A stretch of DNA of 64,000 nucleotides from Straminergon stramineum (Eukaryota; Streptophyta; Bryopsida; Hypnales; Calliergonaceae). This document shows, piece by piece, positions 32,519 to 46,086 of this stretch. The stretch is taken from assembly GCA_963920665.1 (NCBI GenBank), contig OY987265.1:17365001-17429000 (forward strand), written 5' to 3'. The position numbers were made by a program, and so were the translations under genes. Below the pieces are notes generated by a model, which did not search any database, was not told the origin of the DNA, and saw nothing but the letters and a program-made list of their open reading frames with translations. Positions within the stretch are counted from its first letter, which is position 1. Each line of letters starts with the position of its first letter.

Positions 32519-33290
32519 GCCCCATCCATAACAAAAGGGACAAAGCTACCTTCTATTAACTTGGAAGAGATTACTTCATATGTTTTTTCCATGTGTCAAG
32601 AAGTGCACATATTGATAAGGTAAATGCATGGCTACAACTACTTGTGGCATGTTTCTACATCAATACTTCAAAATTATTGCCTCTAGACTCTTTTCATGGG
32701 AACCTAGAGCCGACTTGGGATACACCTACTTCTAGTATTTTCAAAGTCATAGTTTATTCATACAATGTCCAAAATATATATGTTAAGAATATCTAAAATC
32801 CTCTTCTGACACTCAATAAAATGTTACAAAAACTTACAAATATTTTAATAATAGGAACCATTCTCAAATACTTATTCAAACAATTTTTAGGTGTAGTTTC
32901 CTTGTACTAAGAATGATGTGATATAGCAATATGTTTGTGGTGTACCCAACCATTGTTTATTTTGAAAACTAGACTACAACTCTATAGTTGTGTTAGCAAT
33001 GTGATTTAAGGTACGTTCCCACTTCGCGTTATGAAGATATTAAGTCAGTTGTAAATCATTGGGTGTTCCTGCCTAACTGCTCCACTATCTACCGAACCTA
33101 CTTGGCAGTTGAGGTGGCATCGACATGAGAGCACTCCTACAACCACTTAACACCTCTATGTCGTTGGTTCACCACAGTGATAGTAGTTCGTAATAACACC
33201 TTAAAAATCTTCAGAAAATGAAGATTTCGTGTGCTACCAGCCTCTCTTATGTATATACCAAGTCAAGGGCCTATTACATGAGAACATTGC
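32519..33290. other. gene-free stretch
   Basis: No ORF or repeat that I can support. Confidence 0.3.
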
Positions 33291-33477
33291 AGAGTATCTT
33301 TCTATATGGAATAGAAGTGCAACTATTCATCCTAAGAATTTTGTATAGAAAGTGGAGATCTTCTACAATAGTTTGACTTCCAATGAGTGCTTTTGGATTT
33401 TCGTAAACCAATGATTTTTATGCATGGTATCAAAATGAATGATTTCCACAAGTACTAGTCCATCCTTTAAGGGTTAA
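33290..33477 (-). mobile_element. piggyBac-like element, partial relative of P2 (P6)
   Basis: On the minus strand: TTAA (33477-33474), CCCTTAAAGGATGG, then sequence alignable to P2 (GTGGAAATCAT; ACTCATTGG-AGTCAAACT; GAAGATCTCC; GGATGAATAGTTGCA). The distal terminus is missing or unrecognisable, so this is a truncated copy. Confidence 0.55.
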
Positions 33478-33639
33478 GTAGCTAGAGCTTATACTTGTTA
33501 CATTTTGAATGTTCTTCCAAAGTTTGTGTAGATAAGTGGTGGGATTTGAGAATACAGTGATAGAGCTCAAATGTTAGGATCCTAGTAAGTTCTTTGTCTA
33601 GTTCAAAGGAATAATGTCTAAGGATGGTTACCATTGCTA

Positions 33640-34160
33640 GGGGGGCTCAATAATCCTTAAAAATAACCTTGCATGCACACACAAAGTTACATTTCTAGAT
33701 TCACAACCCAAATGTGCATCTTAAAATTTAATTTGCATGTGTGAATTAGTTAAAAGTTAATTTGCAACAATTGACTGAAACCTAAATAACCATGATTGGA
33801 TTTTTAGGGGTTAAATTAGAGCCTCTCTGTCTAGACAAATTTTAGAGTCTTCAAAAATCTAGAGAATATTGAATGGTTGAGAAAGTGTTACAATAATCAT
33901 GTCTAAGCTTGTGCCGAAATCCAACAGTTTCATGGTGAGTCTTCCAAGCATGTCCAAGAACTCACATATGATCTAATTACAACATAAGTTATGAGAAAAT
34001 GCAAGGATTAGTTTGATTTGACCAAATAACTAAAATGCACTTTTTCAATTCTTTTTGCTTAGAATTCTTATTTCCCTCTCAATTATCTTGTCAGTAATAG
34101 TTTCTTATTTTTCTAAAAGTTCAGAAAATTCAAGGGGTCCTGGAAAATGAGTTTCAGAAA
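33640..34160 (+). repeat. local duplication, copy 1
   Basis: Pairs with 35995-36510; landmarks CACAAAGTTACATTTCTA, TTAATTTGCAACAATTGA and GTGAGTCTTCC. The next part of this local repeat (35535-35650 and 35890-35990) pairs with 36530-36745, so the ancestral unit was about 0.8-1 kb, later enlarged by element P3. Confidence 0.75.
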
Positions 34161-34433
34161 CATTTCAAACATTAAATTTGTTTATGTTACTGAAGAGTTG
34201 GCTACCACGAAGGGGCTAGTGGCAGCATGGTCATGAAAAATCAGAACACCTTTCAGTCTTGGTGACATAGAACCAGAAGAAGTGAATTTAGTTTTGCTAA
34301 GGCAAGGTGACTTTCTAAGGACCATGATGTCTGGTGTATCTCATAGTAACTTAGTGACTGAAAATCATAAACTTCCTCACCTGCTTGATCTGAGAATGGT
34401 TGTTTTGAAATGTCTCTCTTAGGAAGTGTGGAC

Positions 34434-35399
34434 TTAACCCCTCACCGCCCAAGGGGACCAAAGTGTCCTCATGTCAAATTCAAAGTGTTGTAACTTTTGC
34501 ATCCAATGTCCAAATTCAATAAAACTTGTTGGGAAATTTGATCTCTCTCTTCTAATTTTTGTGGTAAAATTTTCAGATCAATCCAAGATTTATTGAATTT
34601 TTGGAAGACAATCGAAGTTCACAAGTTCAATTTAAATTCAGCCAACTGCATTTGATGGCTGCAACTTCGGGGGCTTGTATCTCCTTCATCCAAAGTTGGT
34701 TTCAACAAAATTTCTTGGGTTATGTTCCCCTTGAGGTCTAGTTATTGTGGTAGAATTTTCATGTCAATACAGGTTGTATTGAATGTCTAGGATTAATTCG
34801 AAGTTCAAAATCCCAACATTTTCGAATTATAGTGAACTTCGGCGGTTGGTTTCTTCTTCATACAATGTTCATTTCCAATTAAATTTTTTGGAAAAGTTGT
34901 GCATACCAATCTATTTTGTGTGTATAAAATTTCATATCAATCCAAGAAGTTATGAGTTCTTGAGAAGCATTTTAGTAGAAGGAGGTTTAGTTTTTGATAT
35001 ATTTTTTGCAACTTTTCTTGCTAGTTTTTGACATTTCAAAGTCATTTTGCAAACACAATGAGACAATTGAATGATATTATTTTTTCATCAATGTGTTTTT
35101 ATGCTGATTTTGAATCACTTCATAGTTTGAAGTTTCTTCATTTGAGTAGATTTAGAAACCAAATTTTGCCTCCAAATGTATTTTTAGGAAAAATTCAGCA
35201 TCCTTTTTCAACACTAAAACATTATAATCTTGCAATCTGTGTGGTCAAATGACACTAAATTTGGTGCATGTAATCTACAACAAGTGCACTACAAGATTGT
35301 ATGGTTGAGATCTCTATAACTCAATGAAAATTATATGTAGAACACTTCAAAAGAAATGTTGTTTTTTGACGTGTTCAAGCCTTGGGCGGTGAGGGGTTG
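34434..35399. mobile_element. piggyBac-like non-autonomous element P3
   Basis: TTAA (34434-34437) then CCCCTCACCGCCCAAGG; the right end is a perfect 17 bp complement CCTTGGGCGGTGAGGGG followed by TTGA (35396-35399). Subterminal hairpin GGAC-loop-GTCC at 34455-34468. The body (958 bp) is AT-rich with only short frames, so there is no transposase. Confidence 0.7.
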
Positions 35400-35994
35400 A
35401 AGACTTGATAGTTGCTTCTTGACACGCACTTCCAGTAAAAAGCATAGTGTGTTTTGTGACATTGTTGTTTTCCTTGTCACCAAGGATGTGAATTCGTGGT
35501 TGTAGATGCTTCATGAGTCCTCAAGTAACTACGCCTAATATAGTCTTAAAGGGACTACCGACCAAGAATGACTAGCATTCTACAACACAAGCTTTGCTAT
35601 AAGCTATCTCAACATCGAAGTCACTCCCAGTATTTAGAACTAAAACACAAAACATTAGGGGGGAACACAGAAACTACACCACTGTTGCAATTTGACATGG
35701 CCAAGACTGTACCACGTCAAAAAATAAAATAAAATTTTGCAACTTCTTTTTGCATTTGAAAACTAATTTTTTTTTATATTCATATACTGACAAGAGCTAG
35801 CCGTTCCTAGACAGCACAGAGAACAGGCAGGGGAATAGCCTTGAAACAGGCATGTAGAGGCCTCAAATCTCCCTTACTGGGTCCATCTAGAACAAAAATA
35901 AACTGCCGCATTCAAATGCAAGACTTGGAGTAGTACCTCCAATGAAAGAATTGTTGTAACTTACTAATTTCTAAATTGGCCACTGGTAGGCTAT

Positions 35995-36745
35995 TATGCA
36001 GGGGGGTCAATAATTCTTTAAAAAAAATTGAAACTTGCATGCATGCACAAAGTTACATTTCTATATTCACAACCAAAATGTGCATCTTAAAATTCAATTT
36101 GCATGTGTGAAATAGTGAAAAGTTAATTTGCAACAATTGACTGAAACCTAAATAAATACGATTTGATTTTAAGGATTTTTAGGGGTTAAATTAGAGCCTC
36201 TCTATCTAGACAAATTTTAGAGTCTTCAAAAACCTAGAGAATAGTTAAGAAAGAGGAACAATAATCATGTCTACATTTGTGCCCTAATCCAATAGTTTGA
36301 TGGTGAGTCTTCCGAGCATGTCCAAGAACTCACGTATGATCTGATTACAATATATGAGAAAATACAAGGATTAGTTTGATTTGATCAGATAATTGAAATG
36401 AACTTTTATTCCTTTACTTAGAATTACTATTTCCCTCTCAATTATCTTATGTGCAATACTTTCATAATTTTTAAAACTTCAGGAAATTCAAAGGTTCCTT
36501 GAAAATTAGTTTTGAAAGTATTTCAGAAAGGGACGACCGACCGATAATGACTAGCATTCTACAACACAAGCTTTGCTCCAAGCTTTCTCTACATCCAAGT
36601 TATTTTTTGTGTTCAGGACTAGAGCAAAAACAGGTCCATCCAAAACAAGAATAAACTACCACATTCAAATGCAAGACTTGGAGTACCTACTACAGAAGAG
36701 TTGTTGCATGTACTAATTTCGAAGTTGGCCACTGGCAGGATATTG
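35995..36745 (+). repeat. local duplication, copy 2
   Basis: Counterpart of 33640-34160 plus 35535-35990, without the inserted P3 element. Contains TAATGACTAGCATTCTACAA and AAATGCAAGACTTGGAGTA, both also present in copy 1. Non-coding. Confidence 0.75.
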
Positions 36746-36879
36746 TATTAAAAGCCAAGCTTTATTTTTTTGTCTTTTGCAGAAGAACCCAACTTCAAAT
36801 TGATGCTTGGATTGGTGCCATGATTGTTGGATGTGCTTGCTATGCCAGCACTAATTTGAGATGCCAATCATGCCATAGC

Positions 36880-38230
36880 TGCTCTGAGTTGCTTGTGAGT
36901 TTGACATGCATGGGATTGCATGCATAGATAGAGGTGATAATTACAGTCTATTTTGACGACTGGGAGGGAGAGGGGATTTGCATAATTTGCCTGATTTGCA
37001 AAGAAAGTGATGTCATCAGCCGTATCTGCGAGGGGCTTTGTTCTTCTCAACACTATGACTGATTACAGAACTGTACCCACTGGCCTCTGGATACCATTTT
37101 TCTTCTTTGGGGTCTCACAAAGACTATCGAGCATGTTAGTGTGATTTGTCTTACTCATTAGTGATGACGACCTGCTATATGGAGATCTCTCTTTCTCTTT
37201 CTTCACAATCAAATCATTTTGGGTAGAAATTATAAAGAGAGATGGAATCCATTGTCTCATAAGAGACATGATGCTACTTATTATGCTCAATGAAGTAATC
37301 TAGAAAAAAAAAAAAATTGTTGTGAGTGATCTTGCACTTTAATTGCGATTGATAGTTGTGAAATGTGTGATCACCTGTATCTTCTTTTTCTATGTCCTTT
37401 GAATGGCACATGCAAGCAGTGGTGACTTTGAAATTGCAATTGTTGTTTGTTCACCAACTTGAGCCTATAGAGCATGAATTTGCCCAATATGAAGTCTATC
37501 TGAAGAGAGCAATGTAGTAGGGGCAAGGCCAACATATTATTGACTTATCATCATCGTTTTTGATTTGAAATTTTCATTTGCATTGGGACTCATGAGAGTC
37601 AATTTATGTAATGAGAGCATACTTGTAGATCACTTGGAGGACATGGCATACTGTTCTATGCTTCATGGCCACTTGGAATCTTTACTTAGTTAAGATTAGT
37701 GCAAGTGGTGACAATCCCTACTCTCTGTAAGTGGTTGTAGGTATGTATTGATATTAGGTAGATGTTAGATTCCTTATGTGAAGATCGAGCTCGATGAAAT
37801 TAGAGAGAGTTTGGAGAATCATGGGGAGAATATAAAGTTAGTATTGTGTCACTTGGATTCTAACATAGAGCTCTCGGTGCAACAACTTATTGCAATTTTG
37901 GATTCTTTAAAGTGTTGACTCAAAATGAAAAATCCCAAAAATGTTTATTTGTAAATTTACAATTAAGGTTGACCTAGGTGCATCCAATTTCAAGATGCAT
38001 AAACCTATAGGACTAAGGACCAAAATGCCTAAATTGAATCTCATGTATATCCAAAGCAAGTTTGAGTAAGATGTTTGGGGACTATATTTTGTCACTTTCG
38101 AATATTTTTGAACATGAGTCCCCAAAAGTGATGAACGAACCATCCAAAGTGGAGTCAATTTAATAAGTTTACCTTAACTTTAATTCAATTATTTGTTTTC
38201 ACCCTCTCAAGAGTCCCACATTGCCCCAAA
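36880..38230 (+). repeat. duplication block 6, copy 1
   Basis: Pairs with two places in unit 2: 57830-58170 (CATGGGATTGCAT; GGGAGGGAGAG; TGATTTGCAAAGAAA) and 62270-63990 (TTCTTTCTTCACAATCAAATC-like; TGTTAGATTCCTTATGT; CACTTGGATTCTAACAT). The unit 2 version is split by about 4.1 kb of extra DNA. Confidence 0.65.
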
Positions 38231-40044
38231 TAAAGTCTTTTGATCATGAAAAAGGCACTTTTTGTGGACCTAATTATTTGGCATTTTGGAAAATTGCAAA
38301 GGTTTTCCAATTCTTTCACGATTGTTGAACAAAAAATCATCATAAACTTCTTAGAACTTTCAAACATAGATTTGTATAGTGCCACATGTAACTACTTTTT
38401 AATTGCTGAAAGTCCAAAATTATGAATAGAAAAAAATGGTCATCAAAAGAGAAATGCAAAACACCGAAAGATCTATGCAATGAGAGATAATTATCTAGAG
38501 ATCTTTCATTTTGTATCAACACTTTAGAGAAATCCAAAAAGTGGCAAAATTCTTGCAATTGCAAGCTCTTTGTGTCAAAATCCAAATTACACAATTATAT
38601 AGCATGTATTTCATTCATAATGGTTTTTAAATTTAAATCACAAAATTACATTTCTCATTTCTAACCTTCATTTGAAGTAAAAATTTCAAGGTATTCTAGT
38701 ATATATATATTCTAATTTATAAAAAAAACTTTTTGGTTTTTTACTTAAAAAAATCAAAACCAATGCAAAATACATTCTATTGCAATTGAAAACATCAAAA
38801 GTCTATATATCAATTATAGAAAAGGATAATTTAAGCTTAAAAGTGGCATTTGACTTGAAGGTCATTAGCAAGGGTGTTTTGGGTGTAAAATATGAAATAC
38901 TTCACACCAATCTCTATTGCTACTTGTATCTTTTGAAAAAATTCAAATTATTTGGATTGTTTTTTGTTAGATTTTTTAATTTATTTTCATTTTTTGCTAA
39001 AATTTTTTGACAATGACAATTTTTCATAAAACAAATTGAATTCTTTTTACAACGGTAGACAATCTATAATATCATGTACTTTAAATATAAGATTGATTTT
39101 GAATACAATTGAAAAGGTTTAAATTTAGCCAAAACATGATGTTTGTCCATTTTGCGATGAATCTAGAACTTCAAGAATTAAAGCATTAGTTCATAATGCA
39201 TGTGTATGCTTACAAAATATGTTGGGTCATGAATCATGAAAGCAATGTATCACTAGTGTCAAATAAAGAGACTACACCTAATTGTAACCTAATTCTAGAA
39301 CAAATCCCTACATATTCTAGCCTTCTATTTATATGAGTCAAGGGTCAATTTTGGGTAATTATTTAAAGCACTTCAAAAATTCATAATTTATTTGTATAGT
39401 GTTCAAAAAACACATTACAAGAGAGCGTAGAATCCCCTTTTGACTACCAAGATGATCCAATAAAAATTTAAAAGTTGAAGAATAGGAACTATAATCAAAC
39501 CCTTTTTTAGACCATTTTAGGTGTTGTTACTTTAATTGTAGTAAGTGTGACCTTCTAAGATTTATTTCATTTTCAATCAATACATTTTTAATTGTTAGAA
39601 AAGACATCATTCTTTGTTGTTTAATTTATGGTAGTTGTAAAACATTGCAACATTGTTGCACAAGAATAGGTAGTATTTTTGAAATTGCTTGAATTAGATT
39701 TTAACATCAATAGTATTTTTCCAAATTTGAATAGAAGTTTGGAATTGCCTTTGTTGAGATCCATGATAATCCACTTCCATGTGACAATCTAAGTAGGAAA
39801 ATCTACATTAAAGGAATAGCTTTGCCTCATTATCAAACTAAAAGCACCAAAACAATATTGAACCCCATTGTTAAAAATGTTTTTCCAAATATGACAAACT
39901 TCCCTATCCTCTTTAGCTTTTCCTAAGCCTCTTTTGAAATTTTTATTAAACAATAATTTTGATTCTCTTCATAAAACTACAGAACAATTCTTTGTTGAAT
40001 CATGGAATTAATTTTGTCTTTTTCTACAAGGATTGACTGAGGGA
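38230..40044. other. junction between duplication units, no gene
   Basis: Very AT-rich. Open frames here are short and low-complexity. A TA dinucleotide run lies at about 38700-38711. The join between unit 1 and unit 2 must lie here, but I could not place it to a base. Confidence 0.35.
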
Positions 40045-40225
40045 TTGACCAATTATGAATGCATGGAAATTCATTAGTAGCCTAGGTGGCAAATGCATAC
40101 TACACCAAGCCTTTCTAGGTTAGTTCCATTGTATAGTTGTAGCTCTACTTTTCACCTTTGAAGACTACATGCAAGACCAAATAATAACAAGCAATTTAGA
40201 TATTTCAAGACATCACTTCTTAAAA
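40045..40225 (+). repeat. duplication block 1, copy 2
   Basis: Counterpart of 6330-6505, about 85 percent alike by eye. Confidence 0.75.
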
Positions 40226-41554
40226 AAAGACTACAATCCAATTGTTGACAAATAATTGGGACAATCCAATTTGAAATTGGCTTCATTTCAATCAATGTTA
40301 GTTATGTTAAATTGAAAAAATTCCTTGACTTTTTATTTTTCACAATATTTTTTAGTGGTATTAGGATTCCAGATTCTAGATTTAGTGGTTTAGGATTTTA
40401 TTTGGATTTCAATTGAGAACTAGAACAATTCGAAACAATCAACTAAAATTCATAGATCTTAAAGCTCTTGTGATCATTTCAATTGGCAACTGCAAACTCA
40501 TCAAAATACTTGAGAAAATTATTAAAAGAATGAAATTTCAAGAAATTGGCAAATTTTGATTTATACTCTTGTATAGAACTTAGGTCTACATTGGTTCTAG
40601 TTTTTTGAGCTTTGAGCAATTTTGATCTCAATTTTGGTACTCTTGAACAAGAGAATTGAAACCATTAAAGATGGATGAAATATAAATATGTTATAAAATA
40701 CAAGTTCCACAACTCTTTGGAATTTTTATCAGAAGATAAAAGATTGAGCATCAAAATTAGAAAAATCTTCATAGATTTTTTTCAATTCAATTTGATATTT
40801 ATCTTCAAAAATTCTCCAAAATCATAAAATCATAATTTTAACATTTGAATCTTCCTATGATTGGCCAAAATTTTCATTTATATTTATATTTAAAGAAATG
40901 AAAATGGTTTAAAGATGGAAACATGAACAATTTAAATATAAAATACTGAAGCGATCTTAATTTGAATTTTCAACATAACCATGGAAAAATAATCCGATCG
41001 AATATAGCATAAGAAAATAACTTGTAATAAGTTTTCTTCCCTTTGAAAAGGCTCCTCCGAAATCCAAAATCTATCAGCAACCATAAAATGGTTTAATTGG
41101 TTCTGTAAGGGGGAAAGAAATTTGACCATAACCCTCATTTTCAGCACTGGAATCTTCTATTTTGAAATGTTCAAATTCAGTAAGATAATAAATACTCCAT
41201 ACAAAGTTTCCTGAGCAGGCGTGAATCACCCTCAAATATGTTGAGTTGCAAATAGGTAGCATCAGTTTGGTAATTTTCGCATAATTTAGAGTGTCAAAGC
41301 CGACACTTGTGACATTTATTTCCACATCGCTCTCAAAACTAGTAAGAGTTTTAATTTATGTTCAAAGTTGCCCACCTTAAAAAGTGCCAATGCTATGGAC
41401 ATCAATTTCATGAAATTGATGATATCCCACAAACCAAAAATTGTAATATATATCTTGGTTTAGGCTACAATCTATGACATATATCAATGTAGGCTAGAAT
41501 AATGGAATATCGCCAATTTAACAAATTCATATTTGTAGTAAAATTCCCATTATA
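40226..41554. other. gene-free stretch
   Basis: AT-rich. Two short minus-strand frames (41147-40932 and 41325-41074) overlap and resemble no known family. Nothing supportable. Confidence 0.3.
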
Positions 41555-42145
41555 CTAGTATGTTGTTATTGTGACCATCTTCTTCAAGCAACCCACTAGG
41601 TACCTCTGGAATGGATAGTCCATGGTTCTAAAATGGATTGTCAACAATGTGAGAGCATAATTAAGATATGCCAAGTATTGATTCATATTTTGCCAATGGA
41701 TGGAATAAGAGTGAGAGAGGGTCCATTTCAAAGCTAGGGTGTGTCCCCTTAATTTTTCAAAATGAGAATTGATTGTCCAATTGCCTTCTTATAAATGTTA
41801 AAAGAATTTAGGGTCCCTTTAAGTTTAGTAATGGTCACATTTAGGAACCTTGTATATTACTTTTTGAATGTTGCACCGTTTGTTTTTCATCAAGCCATAT
41901 CTTTTTTCATATTGTGTGTGTATTTTTTGCAAGGCCTATGATCAAGAATAGGTGCCTACCACAAAATTCTTTGAAAATTCATAAGTAATTCATAAATGCT
42001 CCACAAAAATATGAAAGCACTTGTGTTAAGATTCTGCATCAATTTTTCTTCAAGTAAAAAACAAGGGAAATATTTTTGGGCATCTGAAAACCATCAAAAA
42101 GGCCCAAGAGCCCTTAAATGGATGGTTTAGAAGCACACCACCTTA
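41555..42145 (+). repeat. duplication block 2, copy 2
   Basis: Counterpart of 7405-8035; alignable nearly end to end including GCTCCACAAAAATATGAAA versus GCTCCAAAAAAAATGAAAC. Confidence 0.75.
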
Positions 42146-42534
42146 GCTGTGAATGCTAGAGCTCATGATTCTAGAAGGAACAGGCATCAAGAAATGTTGA
42201 TCAATGATGAAAACGTGGAATTAGTGAAATCAAATCCAACAATTTCAAACCTGAATATATTTCTTGTTCACTCTAATCAACTTTGCTTTTTGTGTATATA
42301 CCATTTGCATCAAAGGCAATTGGCAACAAATTGTCAGCATTATGAACTTGTCTCTCCACTATTAAATTTGTCCTAAGTATAAGTGATAGAGGGGGGAAAT
42401 GAATGTTACCTACAAGGCCAGATTGGGACAAAAAGAGTGCAACATAGAATTATGGTCTCATTTTGTCTATGGTGTGTTGATTACCTGTGAGTTGACTTTC
42501 TGAATTTGCCCCTTTTGTAATACATATGTAATAA

Positions 42535-43140
42535 GAACTAGTGTGCCTTGTGCCATCGTCACGGCCAAAATAAAAATAAAAGTAATTTTCTAGAATTTTT
42601 TTAATTCATAAAATTTTTGAAATTCTAAATCTTTCACAACGATCTTTGAAATTTAATATCTTTTTTGTCGTGAGTTGGAATGCTATGAAACAAAGCCCAT
42701 TCACCTCTCCTCACAAAAAGCTTTTCTAACTATACCAAGAATGCAACCAATTTATGCACGATCCAAAATATACATAATTTAGGATAATTGAAGATCCAAA
42801 AATAATTCCAAAATCCATAACTTTCACACCATAGATGGATGTAAACACCACAAAACACAACCCATGCACCTCTACTTACATAGAATGTCCAAATGATACC
42901 AAAAACATGACTAGGGGACACATGGTTCAATAGATACATAATTTTGCATTAAATTAATAATTTAAGATCCAAAAATAACTCAAAAATTTATAACTTTCAC
43001 ACCATAGGTTCAAATGCTAAGAATCAAAGCCTATGCACCCCTCCTCGTTGAGGGCTTTTCAACTACATTAAGAATGTTTTTTAGAGATGCACGGTCAAAG
43101 AGATCTCACCATAACAAACAAAACAAAACAAAACAACCGA
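42535..43140 (+). repeat. dispersed repeat related to 9148-9600
   Basis: Starts ACTAGTGTGCCTTGTGCC, then GGCCAAAATAAAAATAAA. Internally it repeats a ~180 bp phrase about three times: ATAACTTTCACACCATAG, then AAAGCCTATGCACC-like sequence, then CCAAGAATG. The phrase structure suggests a decayed tandem repeat. Confidence 0.5.
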
Positions 43141-43674
43141 GCTAACTCAAAGGTGTGGATGGATGATTCACCTTAAATGTTGGAGCAGTTTTTTTATAAT
43201 TTTCTTCTTGTTTCCTCAATGCCAACCTTCCTCTAACTTGGTCCAAGTAAGTTACCAGGAATGCTTACATGGCTCATAATTATGTGACAGGAAAAACATT
43301 TGAGATTTCAGTGTGCAAATTCAAGGTACCCACTTGAGCTCACTGAGGTGTTTTGGACCCCTCTTTCTTCAAAGCATCACAAAATGTCATCATAACTTAC
43401 TAAGAGCATATTTTCATGCTTCAATATTATGGAATTGCAAGCTTCAACTTGTGTAGTCAATAGAGCAGTCTCATGCTACATTGCTAACCTCTCCATGCCA
43501 GATCAAGTCCAGGCCGTATTCGGAAGGCCTTAGTTGTATTTTACCCTTGCAAGGACTCAGTTCAATTTCCCCTCGAGAGCCAGTTGAGGTGTATTCCTTT
43601 CTTTGTTTTTTATATGGTGACTTACCAAAAGAAAATTTAAATTTAACGAAGTACCATTCATTTGTTGCAAATAA

Positions 43675-44201
43675 TTAACCCTCAAAAGGACATTTCATGT
43701 CTGATCTTGGTCAAACTTCAATAGATTTCTATATTAAAACACACATTTCAAAAATTTGTCATTTTCACATGTCTAAAATATTATCTCATTTGATTTCATA
43801 ATTAAAATCATCAAATTGAATTTTATTTTTTTTAAAGAAATTTCTTTATAAATATCCTAGTAATTACAAAATACTTAAAATAGTATAAATTTTTAAGAAA
43901 AGTGAAAATATCAGTGAAATAAATTATGGTGAAATTGATATACTCGAGCTTATACCAAGAGAGATTTGATAGAAAAAGTTCAAAAGTCATGCATTTTGAG
44001 CTTTCAAGATGCTATCTTCAAAGTGTCATCAAAACTATAGTTCTAACAATTTTGAAAAAAATTCAAATGGTATACAAAGTAGATTATTGTAGCTATATTT
44101 TCTTAAGTAAGCTTAAAAACATTTAAAATCAAGAACAATGTGGAAATTAAGGTTTGACTTTCAAAATGCATGTGGGTCTTGCAATGTCCTCCAAGGGTTA
44201 A
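43675..44201. mobile_element. piggyBac-like non-autonomous element P4
   Basis: TTAA (43675-43678) then CCCTCAAAAGGACATT; the right end complement reads CCCTTGGAGGACATTGC, followed by TTAA (44198-44201). Both TTAA copies are intact. Subterminal hairpin GACAT-loop-ATGTC at 43689-43701. 519 bp, non-coding. Confidence 0.7.
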
Positions 44202-44616
44202 GAACCAAGTGGCCCTCAATCTTGTGGCAAATGCCTAGATTATAAGGTAACTAGACCTAATTTTGATCCCTTTCTAAAATCGCGCCTTACAGATTCTTGC
44301 CTCCAATGTACTCCCACTATTCACAAGAGCCTAGGATCATTTTGGAAACACTTATTTTCAGAACCTAGAATATTCAAGTTTATTCATATGATCAAAAACA
44401 CAATCTAATTCTAAGACAATCTAGAATTTCCTTCTAACTAATAATGAGACCCCACAAAAGAAAATTCAATATATTAATGGAAACCATGCTAAATTACTTA
44501 TTTGGTCAATCATAGTTGTAGTTACCATAGTGGATACACAACAAGTGGGACTCCCTTTGCCACGTTCACGGGATGTTATTGCCTTGCTTTAAAAAATTGA
44601 TTGAACCAAAACTCTG

Positions 44617-44860
44617 GGTCAAGGATGATTGATCCCCTTATTTCCCCATGTTTTACTTATAGAGAATACATTTGTGATTTTTATTGATTTACCACCCATG
44701 ATTAAAATTTACAAAATTTGAATTCATATTTGGAATTAGAGGCGCCAAATTAGCTAAGTGAGAGGTCATGAAATACGAAATTAATTTGGCACAAAATAGG
44801 GGGAAATTCCTAAATTTACCCTTGGTTGGGGCAATAAGGGGTCAATCCGCCCTAGCCAGA
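44617..44860. mobile_element. hAT-like MITE, copy 3
   Basis: 244 bp. Ends GGTCAAGGATGATTGATCC and, on the other strand, GGCTAGGGCGGATTGACC. Imperfect 8 bp duplication AAACTCTG (44609-44616) / GAGCTCTG (44861-44868). The interior matches copy 2 at GAATTCATATTTGGAATTAG-like sequence. More decayed than copies 1 and 2. Confidence 0.65.
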
Positions 44861-46086
44861 GCTCTGTAGTATCAAAGGAAGTTACTTCGGTACACATGTT
44901 CTCATATTTTGAAATGCTTATAATTGCATATTTTTCTTTTATCAATTATACTTCTCATTTTTTCATCATTTTAGGGATTGGTTTTGAGGTGAGCAATTAC
45001 GCCCGTTCAAGTGCTGTTAGTGGCATTTTGAGTTCTAGATGGTGTGTATGGCAATAGGGGTCCCTTCAATTCTGATTGGCAATTCTTCTATTATTAATAT
45101 GTTGTATTTAATTTATGACAGAATGCCTTGAATTGCAAGGGTTTACCGGTAGTGTGTATTTGGTTTTTATTCTGGAGACAATTGGGTTGGGAGTGGTATG
45201 TGGATAGATTGGCAATTTGATATTTTTGAAGATTGGAATGTTGGTTTGAAGAACTTCTTTTTCATTGAAAGTTCAAATTATTTCAAAGTGCAAGAGTATG
45301 ATTGAAACCCACTTCACATGGAAGTTATTTCAGGTTCCTAGGCATCTATGAAAGTGGGGGAGCACGTGCTTTTCCCTCTTTTGATTCACAAGAAAGTTTA
45401 GAATATTGGTCCCCTTGGAGCCCACCTTGGAGATTTCCTCAGTCTCCTTGATTTCTCCCCAATCCTCAAGAAGAAATTAAAATTGTGCAAAATTCAGAAG
45501 ACCTTGGCACATTTTCCATTTTACTGTTAGTTGCTTCCATCCAAAATGGCAAATAGATTTAAAAAAATAGAATTGTCATATGTATATCAATGGTCAACAT
45601 GGTCAAGTATCTTTTGGGCGATAATTGTTTGAAATCCACTTCTAATTAGAAAGTTTTGCTAATCACTCGAGGTGAGAGGCCCTTGGCAAGTCCTGTGAAG
45701 GTTAAGGTAACTGTTCCTCTGTTCTGTAAAGGGAACAAAATTCTAACTCATTTACAGTATCGAGCAGTGGAAATGTTGGATAATCTGCACGTCTGATGAT
45801 GTTTATTTTCTACTTCATTGCATTTTTGTCAGTGGCCTTCTGTGCATATATAATATGTTTTCATTTATGTGTCTTGGACCTGGAGTACTTGAAGCACATA
45901 CATCTTCTCCATTGCTCTAAAATAGAAAGGTTGCCAAGACACTCTTCAGTTCTAGCCTTCAAGCTTTCCTTTTTTTTCCTTTGTTATTGTCCTTCTGGAC
46001 TTTCTCAAGAGTGCTTCACATTCTTCTTCCATACTTCCTACACTTTACTCATGGGTGCAGGTATTTAATAATGTGAAGATTGTATA

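Larger units (their letters stand above)
6330..38230. repeat. segmental duplication, unit 1
   Basis: At least six blocks in this interval (6330-6505, 7405-8035, 9840-10650, 11120-12760, 14090-16280, 36880-38230) have recognisable counterparts in the same order and orientation at 40045-64000. Divergence by eye is roughly 10-20 percent, with many length differences caused by transposon insertion. The NLR gene lies between the fifth and sixth blocks and has no counterpart in unit 2. Confidence 0.7.
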
